This document shows, one piece after another, positions 25,773-33,731 of a stretch of 64,000 nt of DNA. Position 1 is the first letter of the stretch. Each line of letters starts with the position of its first letter. Where the stretch lies: the NCBI RefSeq assembly GCF_040358985.1, contig NZ_CP132932.1:1240001-1304000 (forward strand), written 5' to 3'. The stretch is from Tunturibacter empetritectus. Lineage in GTDB: Bacteria > Acidobacteriota > Terriglobia > Terriglobales > Acidobacteriaceae. The notes below the pieces were generated by a model. The model was not told the origin of the DNA and made no database searches. It saw nothing but the letters and a program-made list of their open reading frames with translations. A program made the translations under genes and the position numbers.

Positions 25773-26549
25773 CTAATACGCGCCATCCTGATTCACTACC
25801 GAGGCAAACGTCTTCAGCAGGATCCAGAGGTCTCTCATCAGAGACCATCTTTCAACGTATTCACAGTCAAGTGCGACACGTTTTTCATAGCTCAACGCAC
25901 TGCGTCCCGACACCTGCCAAAGACCAGTCAAGCCGGGCTTGACCCTGCAGTAGCAGTCGAAGCAATCACCGTACTTTTCTACTTCCGCCGCTACAATCGG
26001 TCGAGGCCCCACCAGACTCATCTGTCCAGCAAGCACGTTCCAAAGCTGCGGCAACTCATCCAAACTGTATCGCCGGAGAAAAAGCCCCAGGGGGGTAATC
26101 CGCGGATCTTTACGAAGTTTATGGGTCTTGTTCCATTCCGCCCTCGCCTTTGGATATCGCGCTAGATGAGTCTCCAGCACTTCAGCCGAGTTGATACACA
26201 TCGTGCGGAACTTCCACATGGAAAAAAAGGCGCCATGCTTGCGAATCCGCCGATGCGAATACAAGACTGGCCCGGGCGAACTCAGTTTCACGGAGATGGC
26301 CACAATACTGAGTAACAACAGCACAACCGGCATTGAAATCAAAACCAGGACAACATCGACTGATCGTTTGATCACCCGGTATCGGAAGAAGTCGGATGGC
26401 GTTTCCTCTGCTCGATGCGAAATCTCTAACGAGCTACCAACCGACTCTGGATACGAATAAGAACCTTCGATAGCCGCTGTCCGCGACTCGGGAGATTGAT
26501 ATTCAGCCTGCATTCGAATCCTGTATCTGTTCGGCTCGCATGTCCGCAT
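25773..26549 (-). CDS. Initiating sugar transferase (WcaJ/PglC-type phosphoglycosyltransferase)
   Basis: 258 aa from ATG 26549, or 246 aa from ATG 26513; the latter has AGGA 9 bases upstream, and I cannot decide. One hydrophobic hairpin ([22 protein letters not shown]) anchors the monotopic catalytic domain. Family landmarks: [50 protein letters not shown] and [14 protein letters not shown]. It transfers a hexose-1-phosphate from a nucleotide sugar to undecaprenyl phosphate, starting each repeat unit of the polysaccharide. The 5-helix N-terminal membrane region of full WcaJ/WbaP is absent, so it resembles short PglC-like members. It diverges from rfbC with a 357-bp gap. Confidence 0.92.
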   Translation of the reverse strand: MRTCEPNRYRIRMQAEYQSPESRTAAIEGSYSYPESVGSSLEISHRAEETPSDFFRYRVIKRSVDVVLVLISMPVVLLLLSIVAISVKLSSPGPVLYSHRRIRKHGAFFSMWKFRTMCINSAEVLETHLARYPKARAEWNKTHKLRKDPRITPLGLFLRRYSLDELPQLWNVLAGQMSLVGPRPIVAAEVEKYGDCFDCYCRVKPGLTGLWQVSGRSALSYEKRVALDCEYVERWSLMRDLWILLKTFASVVNQDGAY

Positions 26550-26906
26550 GCTCTGCGTTCCATCAGCCGGACCGGTTCCTGTTACACGCCTTGTGTCGCG
26601 GTACCTTCTCTAATCCGCTCCTGGAGTCTCAAATGAGACCGGGAAACGGCCGCGCTTCCAAATCACTTCCACCTGCCTGCTCATGCTACCCGTCCATGGA
26701 CCTTATACGATGGCCTCTCTATCGGTCGGGTTGGACCAAGTCGACGACTGGGAAAACAAAGCGCATTGATACAACTTCACTATTCTAACCGACGGTGTTC
26801 TGAAAAAGGAGTTTACGCATTCCGAGTTCGCCTTTTATTCGTTCCACTTTGGAACCGCCACGTTGGGTCTGTTTTCATGTATGAGTCGAGACACTAAACT
26901 ACTTTG
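26550..26906. promoter_or_regulatory. Divergent intergenic region between priming transferase and rfbC
   Basis: 357 bp without a supportable gene. It must hold promoters for both directions, although no good -35/-10 pair stands out. One short palindrome, GTTCC-ACTTT-GGAAC at 26841-26855, lies about 50 bases before rfbC and could be an operator. AAGGAG at about 26807 has no start codon at a useful distance. Confidence 0.3.
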
Positions 26907-27494
26907 ATGCAGGTTCTTGAAACGCCTCTACGTGACGTTAAGCTACTTCAACCCCAACGCTTCGAAGATAGTCGCGGTTGGTTTGCAGAGGTATTCAATC
27001 AATCAACCTTCGCCGCTCAAGGATTATCAGCGAATTTTGTGCAGGACAACCACTCTTTCTCGCTGAAAGGTGTACTTCGCGGCCTTCATTATCAACTTGG
27101 CAGGCCTCAGGGCAAGCTCGTCAGAGTCCTCTCCGGCCACATTTGGGACGTGGCAGTCGATCTTCGGCGCGAATCTCCCGATTTCGGCAGATGGGCCGGA
27201 TTCCACCTGAAAGCCCAATCCTCCGCCGACCAACTGCAACTCCTCTGGATCCCCGAAGGCTTCGCCCACGGCTTTCTTGTTCTCTCAGAGACCGCGGAGG
27301 TTTTTTACAAAGCCACGAACCTCTACTACCCTGCGGGAGAGCGCTCCATCCTCTGGAACGATCCCGTCCTCGCTATTGATTGGCCCATCGAGGCGCTCGA
27401 TGGTAACCCTCCCCTGGTCAGTTCCAAAGACGCCCTAGGCAAGCACTTTCTCGAGGCCGAACTGCCACCGGTCGAAGTGAGTCATCTGGTCTGA
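26907..27494 (+). CDS. rfbC: dTDP-4-dehydrorhamnose 3,5-epimerase
   Basis: 195 aa from ATG 26907 (a TTG precedes it by one codon). The cupin-type core shows SRGWFAEVFN, QDNHSFSLKGVLRGLHYQL (catalytic His in the GLHYQ region), GHIWDVAVDLRRESPDFG and LWIPEGFAHGFLVLSE. It epimerises dTDP-4-keto-6-deoxyglucose at C3 and C5, the third step toward dTDP-L-rhamnose. The other three rhamnose genes are on the opposite strand immediately after, convergent with it. No ribosome site is clear. Confidence 0.95.
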   Translation: MQVLETPLRDVKLLQPQRFEDSRGWFAEVFNQSTFAAQGLSANFVQDNHSFSLKGVLRGLHYQLGRPQGKLVRVLSGHIWDVAVDLRRESPDFGRWAGFHLKAQSSADQLQLLWIPEGFAHGFLVLSETAEVFYKATNLYYPAGERSILWNDPVLAIDWPIEALDGNPPLVSSKDALGKHFLEAELPPVEVSHLV

Positions 27495-27604
27495 AAACTC
27501 CGCGAGTAACGTCGCGGTCGAGGAGCTTCTTGCTTCCCCGCAGATTCCGAATCCCGCAGCTTACACAATTTGAACGCAGTGACACCTGCATGCTCAACAG
27601 TCGC

Positions 27605-28153
27605 TTATCCGTGCGCTACCAGCCAACGTTCAACCTCAGCCAAGGACTCCACCATTAGATACTCGCCGTCACATCGGTCAGTCTCAGTCCCTCTGATCAA
27701 GAAAGCCTGCCGCAATCCGGCTGCGTTCGCGGCCGCCACGTCCGAACATCTGTCTCCAATCATCACACTCTCGTTCAGTTCCACCCCGAATTGAGCAACC
27801 CCCCGTCGAAGCATACCCGTGCCGGGCTTCCGATCCTCATGCTCGCGTTTGTACTCGCCAACACCATGCTCGGGATGGAACGGGCAAAAATAAACAGCAT
27901 CCAGCTCAACCCCCTCTGCACGAAGCTCTGCGCGCATGAACAGCATCAGCGCGTGGAAATCGGCCTCAGAGTAGTAGCCCCGCGCGATGCCCGCCTGATT
28001 GGTCACAACGATCAGCCGATATCCAAGTCCTACAGCGGTCTTGCAGAGCGAAAATATCCCATCAACAAATCGCACCTCCTCGGCGCGGTGCAGATATCCC
28101 ACCTCTTCATTGACAACACCATCTCGATCGAGAAATAACGCTCGCTGCTTCAT
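27605..28153 (-). CDS. gmhB: GmhB-like HAD phosphatase (heptose/histidinol-phosphate type)
   Basis: 182 aa from the ATG at 28153, which overlaps the rfbD stop (ATGA). HAD motifs: LFLDRDGVVNEEVG with nucleophile and acid/base aspartates, VVTNQAGIARGYY, and IGDRCSDVAAANAAGL. GmhB removes the 7-phosphate from heptose 1,7-bisphosphate for NDP-heptose synthesis. The zinc loop is degenerate: CPFHPEHGVGEYKREHEDRKP keeps the first Cys and His but lacks the usual C-x-C pair. Being the last gene of the rhamnose operon, it may serve a heptose in the polymer; no other heptose gene is in the window. Confidence 0.85.
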   Translation of the reverse strand: MKQRALFLDRDGVVNEEVGYLHRAEEVRFVDGIFSLCKTAVGLGYRLIVVTNQAGIARGYYSEADFHALMLFMRAELRAEGVELDAVYFCPFHPEHGVGEYKREHEDRKPGTGMLRRGVAQFGVELNESVMIGDRCSDVAAANAAGLRQAFLIRGTETDRCDGEYLMVESLAEVERWLVAHG

Positions 28154-29076
28154 AGCTCTGCTAACACCTCTCGCAGCGATTGCCGCCAGTCCATCATGGA
28201 CCAACTGAATCGTTCCCTCAGCTTGCTGCAGTTCAACCGTGAGTTCAACGGCCGCCTCGCAGGAGTGGGATATTGAGCAGTCGAGATTGCCTCGACGGTC
28301 GCAAACTGCACTCCAGGCTCCATTTCGCGGCGCAGTTGAAGCGCCTCCGCTGCAAATTCGAACCATGTAGTCTCACCGCAGCCAGCCGCGTGGTAAATCC
28401 CGCTCGCGTCCTCAATTGACCTCTCTAGTCCGGTTGTCTCTGCGGTTGCTTCGACTCGCCCGATTACATGCGCTGTCATCCTCGCCAGATCACGACTCCA
28501 GGTTGGCGCACCATGCTGGTCGTTCACGATTCGTAATGTCTCGCGTTCGCTTGCAAGCTTCAAGATCGTCAACAGAAAATTCCGCCCTCGTCCTCCATAG
28601 ACCCAACTCGTGCGGAAGATCATGTGCCCTGCACCACTCTCCGCAAGTGCCCTCTCGCCGGCCAGCTTGCTCGCGCCATAGACACTCCCTGGTTCGGCTG
28701 CATCAGTTTCAAGGTATGGTCTATTCCCTAAGCCATCAAAAACATAGTCCGTAGAAAAATGGACGACACCAGCACCAAGCGCTCGCGCCTCTTCTCCTAT
28801 TACCCTGACAGCCTCGGCATTAATCGCATTCGCCATCTCCGGCTCGCTCTCCGCTTTGTCGACCGCCGTGTAAGCTCCGGGATTCACAATCCATCTGGGC
28901 CGAATCGCACGAATCGTCTCCCTGACCGAAACCGCATTCGCAAGATCCATCATTTCGCGTTCCGGGGCAACCACATCCCCCAACGACTTCAGGGTCTGAA
29001 GTAGCTCACCACCAACCTGGCCCGAAGCTCCCGTCAACAGGATCCGCTCACCCAGCGGCAACCTCCCAGACACCAT
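28150..29076 (-). CDS. rfbD: dTDP-4-dehydrorhamnose reductase
   Basis: 308 aa short-chain dehydrogenase with an N-terminal glycine-rich NADPH site (LLTGASGQVGGELLQTL), the STDYVFDG segment and the catalytic YGASKLAGE (Tyr-x3-Lys). It reduces dTDP-4-keto-L-rhamnose to dTDP-L-rhamnose, the last step of the pathway. The start codon shares one base with the rfbA stop, and the stop overlaps gmhB, indicating tight translational coupling. Confidence 0.95.
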   Translation of the reverse strand: MVSGRLPLGERILLTGASGQVGGELLQTLKSLGDVVAPEREMMDLANAVSVRETIRAIRPRWIVNPGAYTAVDKAESEPEMANAINAEAVRVIGEEARALGAGVVHFSTDYVFDGLGNRPYLETDAAEPGSVYGASKLAGERALAESGAGHMIFRTSWVYGGRGRNFLLTILKLASERETLRIVNDQHGAPTWSRDLARMTAHVIGRVEATAETTGLERSIEDASGIYHAAGCGETTWFEFAAEALQLRREMEPGVQFATVEAISTAQYPTPARRPLNSRLNCSKLRERFSWSMMDWRQSLREVLAEL

Positions 29077-29951
29077 CAGTACACCGTCTCTTCCAGCACC
29101 CTCAGCAGATACTGCCCATAAGTGCTCTTCGCGATCTTCGATGCCAGGTTTCGCAGCTGATCGGTATTTATGTAACCGAGCCGGTACACAATCTCTTCAG
29201 GGCAAGCTACCTTCAGCCCCTGTCGCTTCTCAATCGTATGGATGAACGTCGCCGCATCCAGCAGAGAATCGTGTGTTCCAGTATCGAGCCATGCGATTCC
29301 GCGGCCAAGCACCTGAGTCCTCAGTTGTCCTCGCTCCAGGTACCAGCGATTTACATCTGTGATCTCGAGTTCACCCCGCGGCGAGGGTTTCAGCCCTTCA
29401 GCGATGCCAACAACCTGCGCATCATAAAAGTAGATTCCCGTCACCGCATAGCGCGACTTCGGTTTCAGCGGCTTCTCTTCAATCGAGATCGCCTGGCGAT
29501 GCTGGTCGAACTCCACAACCCCATATCGCTCCGGGTCAAGAACAGGATAAGCGAACACTGTCGCTCCGGCACCACCTGCAGCAGCCTCCCGTAATGTCCT
29601 GGCAAAATCATGTCCGTAGAAGATGTTGTCTCCCAGCACCAGACAACACCCCTTCCCTGCAAGAAACTCTTTACCGATCAAAAACGCCTGGGCCAGACCA
29701 TCTGGAGACGGCTGCACCGCATACTGAAGCTTGATTCCCCACTGCTCACCACTTCCCAACAGCTGCTCGAAACGCGGGGTATCTTCCGGAGTAGAGATCA
29801 CGAGAATCTCGCGAATCCCTGCCAGTAAGAGCGCCGACAGCGGATAGTAGATCATCGGCTTGTCGTAGACCGGCAGCAGTTGCTTTGAGACTACCTGCGT
29901 GACCGGATGCAGCCTCGTCCCAGAGCCGCCTGCGAGAATAATCCCCTTCAT
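29076..29951 (-). CDS. rfbA: Glucose-1-phosphate thymidylyltransferase
   Basis: 291 aa, the normal length. The nucleotide-binding signature [20 protein letters not shown] is at the N-terminus, followed by [11 protein letters not shown] and the [12 protein letters not shown] loop. It makes dTDP-glucose from dTTP and glucose-1-phosphate, the first step of dTDP-rhamnose synthesis, and is feedback-inhibited by the product in the family. It overlaps rfbB by 4 bp (ATGA). Confidence 0.96.
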   Translation of the reverse strand: MKGIILAGGSGTRLHPVTQVVSKQLLPVYDKPMIYYPLSALLLAGIREILVISTPEDTPRFEQLLGSGEQWGIKLQYAVQPSPDGLAQAFLIGKEFLAGKGCCLVLGDNIFYGHDFARTLREAAAGGAGATVFAYPVLDPERYGVVEFDQHRQAISIEEKPLKPKSRYAVTGIYFYDAQVVGIAEGLKPSPRGELEITDVNRWYLERGQLRTQVLGRGIAWLDTGTHDSLLDAATFIHTIEKRQGLKVACPEEIVYRLGYINTDQLRNLASKIAKSTYGQYLLRVLEETVY

Positions 29952-31111
29952 CGAACCCTCTCGCCTGCCTCGGTCAAGAAGCCACGATCAGCAACAGCAA
30001 GCTGATCTTCGCGACCGGAATAGTTCTGGAGAACCCATTGCTGATAAGCCCCGCTGGTTACATGCTCTACCCACGACGCGTTTCTCAGATACCACTCCAC
30101 CGTCTTCCTCAGCCCGGTCTCAAAGCTCTCCTGCGCTCTCCAGCCGAGTTCTCCCTCAAGCTTGCGCGCATCGATCGCATACCGTCGATCATGCCCCGGC
30201 CGATCGGTAACGTAGGTCATCAACTGCAGATGCGGTTTAAATTTTGACTGCGGCACCAGCTCATCCAGCAGTGCGCACACCGTAGTCACTACCTCGAGAT
30301 TGCTTCGCTGATTTCCCCCGCCGATGTTGTACGTCTCGCCAATGCGGCCTCGTTCCAGAATCGTGCGCAAGGCACTCGCATGGTCTCCTACATACAACCA
30401 GTCTCTAACCTGTTGTCCATCTCCATAGACAGGCAGCGGCTTACCCTGCAGCGCATTCGCAATCATCAGCGGAATCAGCTTCTCTGGAAACTGATACGGA
30501 CCATAGTTATTTGAGCAGTTCGTGATGATAGCCGGTAGCCCGTAGGTATGCACCCATGCCCTCACCAGATGGTCCGACGCCGCCTTCGACGCCGCATAAG
30601 GACTGTTTGGAGCGTATGGCGTGTCTTCATGAAAAGCCGGCGCCTCCGGCGTCAGCGTGCCATACACCTCATCGGTCGAAACATGCAGAAAGCGGAACCT
30701 CTCCCGATCTGCCCCTGCTAAGCCCTCGTAGTACGCCCGTGCCGCCTGCAGCAAGGTAAATGTGCCGTCGATATTGGTTCGCAGAAACGCTTCTGGGCCC
30801 AAAATCGAACGGTCGACATGGCTTTCCGCTGCGAAATGAATCACCGCTCGCGGGCGGTATCTTTGCAGCAATCCGGAAACCGCCTTCGCGTCGCAGATAT
30901 CACCATGCACAAACGTGTAGGCAGAGCTGCGCTCAATAGACGCAAGGTTCTCCGGATTCCCCGCATACGTCAGCTTGTCCAGGTTGACGACCGGTCCATG
31001 GCCTGCAGCCAGCCAGTCCAGCACGTAGTTGCTCCCTATAAACCCGGCTCCGCCAGTCACTAGAATGGAATCGCTGCACGGGATCGCTTCTGCCTCTGTT
31101 GCTGCTCTCAT
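29948..31111 (-). CDS. rfbB: dTDP-glucose 4,6-dehydratase
   Basis: 387 aa from the ATG at 31111; an in-frame TTG 11 codons earlier is less likely. The Rossmann motif [28 protein letters not shown], the STDEVYG segment and [12 protein letters not shown] (Tyr-x3-Lys) identify it. It converts dTDP-glucose to dTDP-4-keto-6-deoxyglucose. First gene of the minus-strand operon rfbB-rfbA-rfbD-gmhB. The C-terminal tail (about 350-387) is a little longer than in E. coli RfbB. Confidence 0.95.
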   Translation of the reverse strand: MRAATEAEAIPCSDSILVTGGAGFIGSNYVLDWLAAGHGPVVNLDKLTYAGNPENLASIERSSAYTFVHGDICDAKAVSGLLQRYRPRAVIHFAAESHVDRSILGPEAFLRTNIDGTFTLLQAARAYYEGLAGADRERFRFLHVSTDEVYGTLTPEAPAFHEDTPYAPNSPYAASKAASDHLVRAWVHTYGLPAIITNCSNNYGPYQFPEKLIPLMIANALQGKPLPVYGDGQQVRDWLYVGDHASALRTILERGRIGETYNIGGGNQRSNLEVVTTVCALLDELVPQSKFKPHLQLMTYVTDRPGHDRRYAIDARKLEGELGWRAQESFETGLRKTVEWYLRNASWVEHVTSGAYQQWVLQNYSGREDQLAVADRGFLTEAGERVR

Positions 31112-31279
31112 GTTTCTGTTTATGCCTCCGAACTTTGGTTCCAACGCTTAATAATAGGCTACCTACCCTTCGCCATCAGGTGGATCACCTCCCGGCGGTG
31201 TTTTGCCTTTGCGAAGAACCAGGCAACTGCAAACTCCACCGTTCTCTCCAATGGAGATCGAGACGCGAAAGGTGACCCT

Positions 31280-31504
31280 ATGACCACGAATAATCAACAG
31301 TCCAATCAAACCAGCTACCAGACGCCTGCGGGCGACTCAAAACATGCTGTAGAACCCTCAGGTCCCAAGGGGGATAACCCATCGACCGCAGGCCCGGGCC
31401 CCACAAAGGTCACCTCCAACACCCCGGAAAATAATCGGGGGCGCATCAATCCCTCGGCGCCCGAAGATGCGAACACAACCCCAGGCACAACAGACAAGAA
31501 ATAA
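31280..31504 (+). CDS. Small hydrophilic, probably disordered protein
   Basis: 74 aa with a good ribosome site (AAAGGTGA). It has no hydrophobic residue clusters and is made mostly of Asn, Thr, Pro, Gly, Ser, Lys and Glu, for example SGPKGDNPSTAGPGPTKVTS and a TTPGTTDKK end. This composition is that of an intrinsically disordered protein, like some stress hydrophilins; I recognise no family. It lies 200 bp before a SpoIIE-type phosphatase on the same strand and may belong to the same regulatory block, although the gap contains a 9-bp hairpin. Confidence 0.55.
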   Translation: MTTNNQQSNQTSYQTPAGDSKHAVEPSGPKGDNPSTAGPGPTKVTSNTPENNRGRINPSAPEDANTTPGTTDKK

Positions 31505-31591
31505 GATTGTTCTGTTCAATGTCTTTCATCCGTGGTATCTCCTGAAAGGACCTACAAGACGTCGACATCCACTGCGCCAGTCGAGTTTGCG

Positions 31592-31616
31592 CCACTGTTT
31601 GCCCAGGAAACAGTGG
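31592..31616 (+). promoter_or_regulatory. Perfect 9-bp hairpin before the partner-switching operon
   Basis: CCACTGTTT and AAACAGTGG are perfectly complementary around a 7-base loop, about 90 bases before the start of the GAF-SpoIIE gene. It could be an operator palindrome or an attenuator/terminator for the small upstream gene. There is no T-run after it. Confidence 0.35.
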
Positions 31617-31704
31617 ATAACGGCAGGAGCGAACCCTTCGCCCGCCTATGCGGCAAAGAGTTCTTATCGTCGTCTGAAAGGGGTTACGTGAAGGAGCAGT
31701 TCCC

Positions 31705-32853
31705 ATGGAAATCGAAAGCAGTCTCCATCTTCAGCAGCAAATTGCACGTCTACAAGCACTCCTCGACACGACCCACAGAATCCATAGCACCATCGAATTG
31801 GACAGCGTTCTCCGCAGCGTCCTGCAGATCACCGTGCGGGAACTTGAGATGGCGGGTGCATTTTTTACAGCCTTTCCGTTTTCTTACGGGGAGATCCCCC
31901 CACGATTTCTCTTGCATCCGCCGTCCTCCGATCCAAGACGCGGTTGTTACCGCTTCCCTTTGCTGGATCGCCACGGTGCTGCCCTTACCGAAATGGTAGT
32001 CATCACCCGCGAAGGCGCTCCGCTCACCCTCTTCGAGCAGGACTTTCTAGAACATCTCGCAGTCCAGGCCGCCGTCGCGATTGAAAACGCACGATATCAC
32101 GAACAAACCCTGGATATGGAGAGGGTCAAGCAGGATCTCTCCTGCGCACGCGACATTCAGCGGAGCCTCCTTCCTCAAACGTTTCCAGACATCTCCGGCT
32201 ACAGCATCGCGGGCCGCTCGCAGACCTGCTATGAAGTCGGCGGCGACTACCTCGATCTCATCCCACTTACCTCTGGCGAGCTGATGATCGTCGTAGCCGA
32301 CGTCGCAGGCAAAGGCCTTGCCTCGGCCCTGGTTGGCAGCTCATTTCGGGCGGCGTTGCGAGCTATCGCGAACTCGGGGATGCCGCTCGCCGACATGGCG
32401 ACACACATGAACCTTCTCCACTACAAAGAAGGCGAGGAGTCCCGCCGCCGCTACGTCACGGCCATGTTCCTGAAGCTTGATCCAAAGACACATACTGTCG
32501 AAGTAGTTAACTGCGGTCACAATCCGGCCTTTCTTCTCAACGGCAGCGATGTCCCTGAGTTGATTGAGGCCAGTGGAACCCCGGTCGGGATGTTGCCTTT
32601 CTCTGGTTACTCGGCAGAAAAATATGTACTGTCCGAGAAGGCGAAGCTGCTAATCTACACCGACGGAATGACTGAGGTATTTCAAGGTGACGAAGAATTC
32701 GGCCAGGATCGTCTCATGGAGGCCTTCCGCACCTGCCGAGTCTCGGACGCGACTGGAACACTGAACTCGATTTGGCAGACTCTGGATGCTTTCTCCAATC
32801 AGGAAAACCAATCAGACGATATGACCGCACTCGTAATTGGACGAAAGCCGTAG
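31705..32853 (+). CDS. GAF - SpoIIE-type PP2C serine phosphatase
   Basis: 382 aa; AAGGAG precedes the ATG. A GAF domain covers about residues 15-140, ending in FLEHLAVQAAVAIENARYHEQ, followed by a short coiled coil (QDLSCARDIQRSLLPQ) and the PP2C/SpoIIE domain (about 165-380). Metal-binding aspartates are visible in EVGGDYLDLI, VVADVAGKGLASALV, IYTDGMTEV and NQSDDMTALV. RsbU/SpoIIE phosphatases dephosphorylate STAS-domain antagonists, releasing them to bind their anti-sigma kinase. The kinase and STAS genes follow directly, so this is the presumed phosphatase of a partner-switching switch, with the GAF domain as its sensor. Confidence 0.92.
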   Translation: MEIESSLHLQQQIARLQALLDTTHRIHSTIELDSVLRSVLQITVRELEMAGAFFTAFPFSYGEIPPRFLLHPPSSDPRRGCYRFPLLDRHGAALTEMVVITREGAPLTLFEQDFLEHLAVQAAVAIENARYHEQTLDMERVKQDLSCARDIQRSLLPQTFPDISGYSIAGRSQTCYEVGGDYLDLIPLTSGELMIVVADVAGKGLASALVGSSFRAALRAIANSGMPLADMATHMNLLHYKEGEESRRRYVTAMFLKLDPKTHTVEVVNCGHNPAFLLNGSDVPELIEASGTPVGMLPFSGYSAEKYVLSEKAKLLIYTDGMTEVFQGDEEFGQDRLMEAFRTCRVSDATGTLNSIWQTLDAFSNQENQSDDMTALVIGRKP

Positions 32854-32861
32854 GAGGGGAA

Positions 32862-33305
32862 GTGAACGGAAAGAACGTGAACAGCATCGAGCTGCGTCTT
32901 CCTTCGCGTCTCGGCTTTGAAAAAGTTGCAATGAGCACCGCCTCCAGTGTCGCCAAACTGATGGGCTTCGCTCCGGACCGGGTTGAAGATCTAAAAACCG
33001 CTGTCGCCGAAGCTTGCATCAATGCCATGGAGCATGGAAACAAACTCGACGAATCTCTGATTGTCGATGTCATTCTCTCCATGAACGAGGGTTCCCTTGA
33101 AGTAAAGGTGCTCGACACGGGCACCGGGCCTCCGGGCGGAGTTCACGCCCCGGATATGGACAAAAAAATGCACGGAGAAGAGGCTAGTCGCGGCATGGGA
33201 ATGTTCCTTATTCAGTCTTTGGTGGATGAGGCAGAATGGGTGAGTGCGCCTCTCACTGGAAGCTACGCCCGACTCGTCATACGCTTAAACAACACTAGAG
33301 ATTGA
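32862..33305 (+). CDS. RsbW-type anti-sigma/serine kinase (HATPase fold)
   Basis: 147 aa from GTG 32862, which has an AGGAGGGGA site; the longer frame from 32772 would run through the upstream gene. The ATP-binding fold has an N box (EACINAMEHGN), a G1 box (LDTGTGPP) and a G2 box (RGMGMFLIQSLVDE). RsbW/SpoIIAB proteins phosphorylate STAS partners and sequester sigma factors. Eight bases separate it from the phosphatase gene and 12 from the STAS gene, giving a three-gene operon. No sigma factor is in the window, so the output target is unknown and need not be a sigma factor. Confidence 0.9.
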   Translation: MNGKNVNSIELRLPSRLGFEKVAMSTASSVAKLMGFAPDRVEDLKTAVAEACINAMEHGNKLDESLIVDVILSMNEGSLEVKVLDTGTGPPGGVHAPDMDKKMHGEEASRGMGMFLIQSLVDEAEWVSAPLTGSYARLVIRLNNTRD

Positions 33306-33317
33306 GGAGACACCAAG

Positions 33318-33683
33318 ATGGCGGACTCAGGTACGAAGGTCAAAATGGAGCAGGTTAAGTGCGCCTCTGGCGATCCAATCACGGTACTGCGCTTCGCCGG
33401 CGACATCACGAGTTCGTCCGAGCCTGCGGTACTAGGCACGTACAGCGGACTATCGCCCGAGACATCCAAGCGCATCCTGCTTGATTTTTCCAAGGTGGAG
33501 TATCTCAACTCCAGCGGCATCGCACTGATCATTCAACTGCTCTACGCTGCAAGTCAGAAAGGACAAACCGTCCAGACCTTCGGCCTGACTCCGCACTTCC
33601 AGAAAGTCTTCACCATGGTAGGCATAACGAAGTACACCAAACTCTACCCCGATGAAGCCGCCGCCTGTGCAGGCTTCGAATAA
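33318..33683 (+). CDS. STAS-domain antagonist (RsbV/SpoIIAA type)
   Basis: 121 aa with a GAGGAG site. A single STAS domain (about 18-115) has the phosphorylation loop VEYLNSSGIALII, in which one of the two serines should be the target of the adjacent kinase. In its unphosphorylated form it would bind the RsbW-like protein. Third gene of the partner-switching operon. It ends 48 bp before the convergent membrane phosphatase gene. Confidence 0.92.
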   Translation: MADSGTKVKMEQVKCASGDPITVLRFAGDITSSSEPAVLGTYSGLSPETSKRILLDFSKVEYLNSSGIALIIQLLYAASQKGQTVQTFGLTPHFQKVFTMVGITKYTKLYPDEAAACAGFE

Positions 33684-33731
33684 ACCTGAGCCTTCGCTGA
33701 GGCATCAAATCGTCCTCGCTGAAACCGCGGT

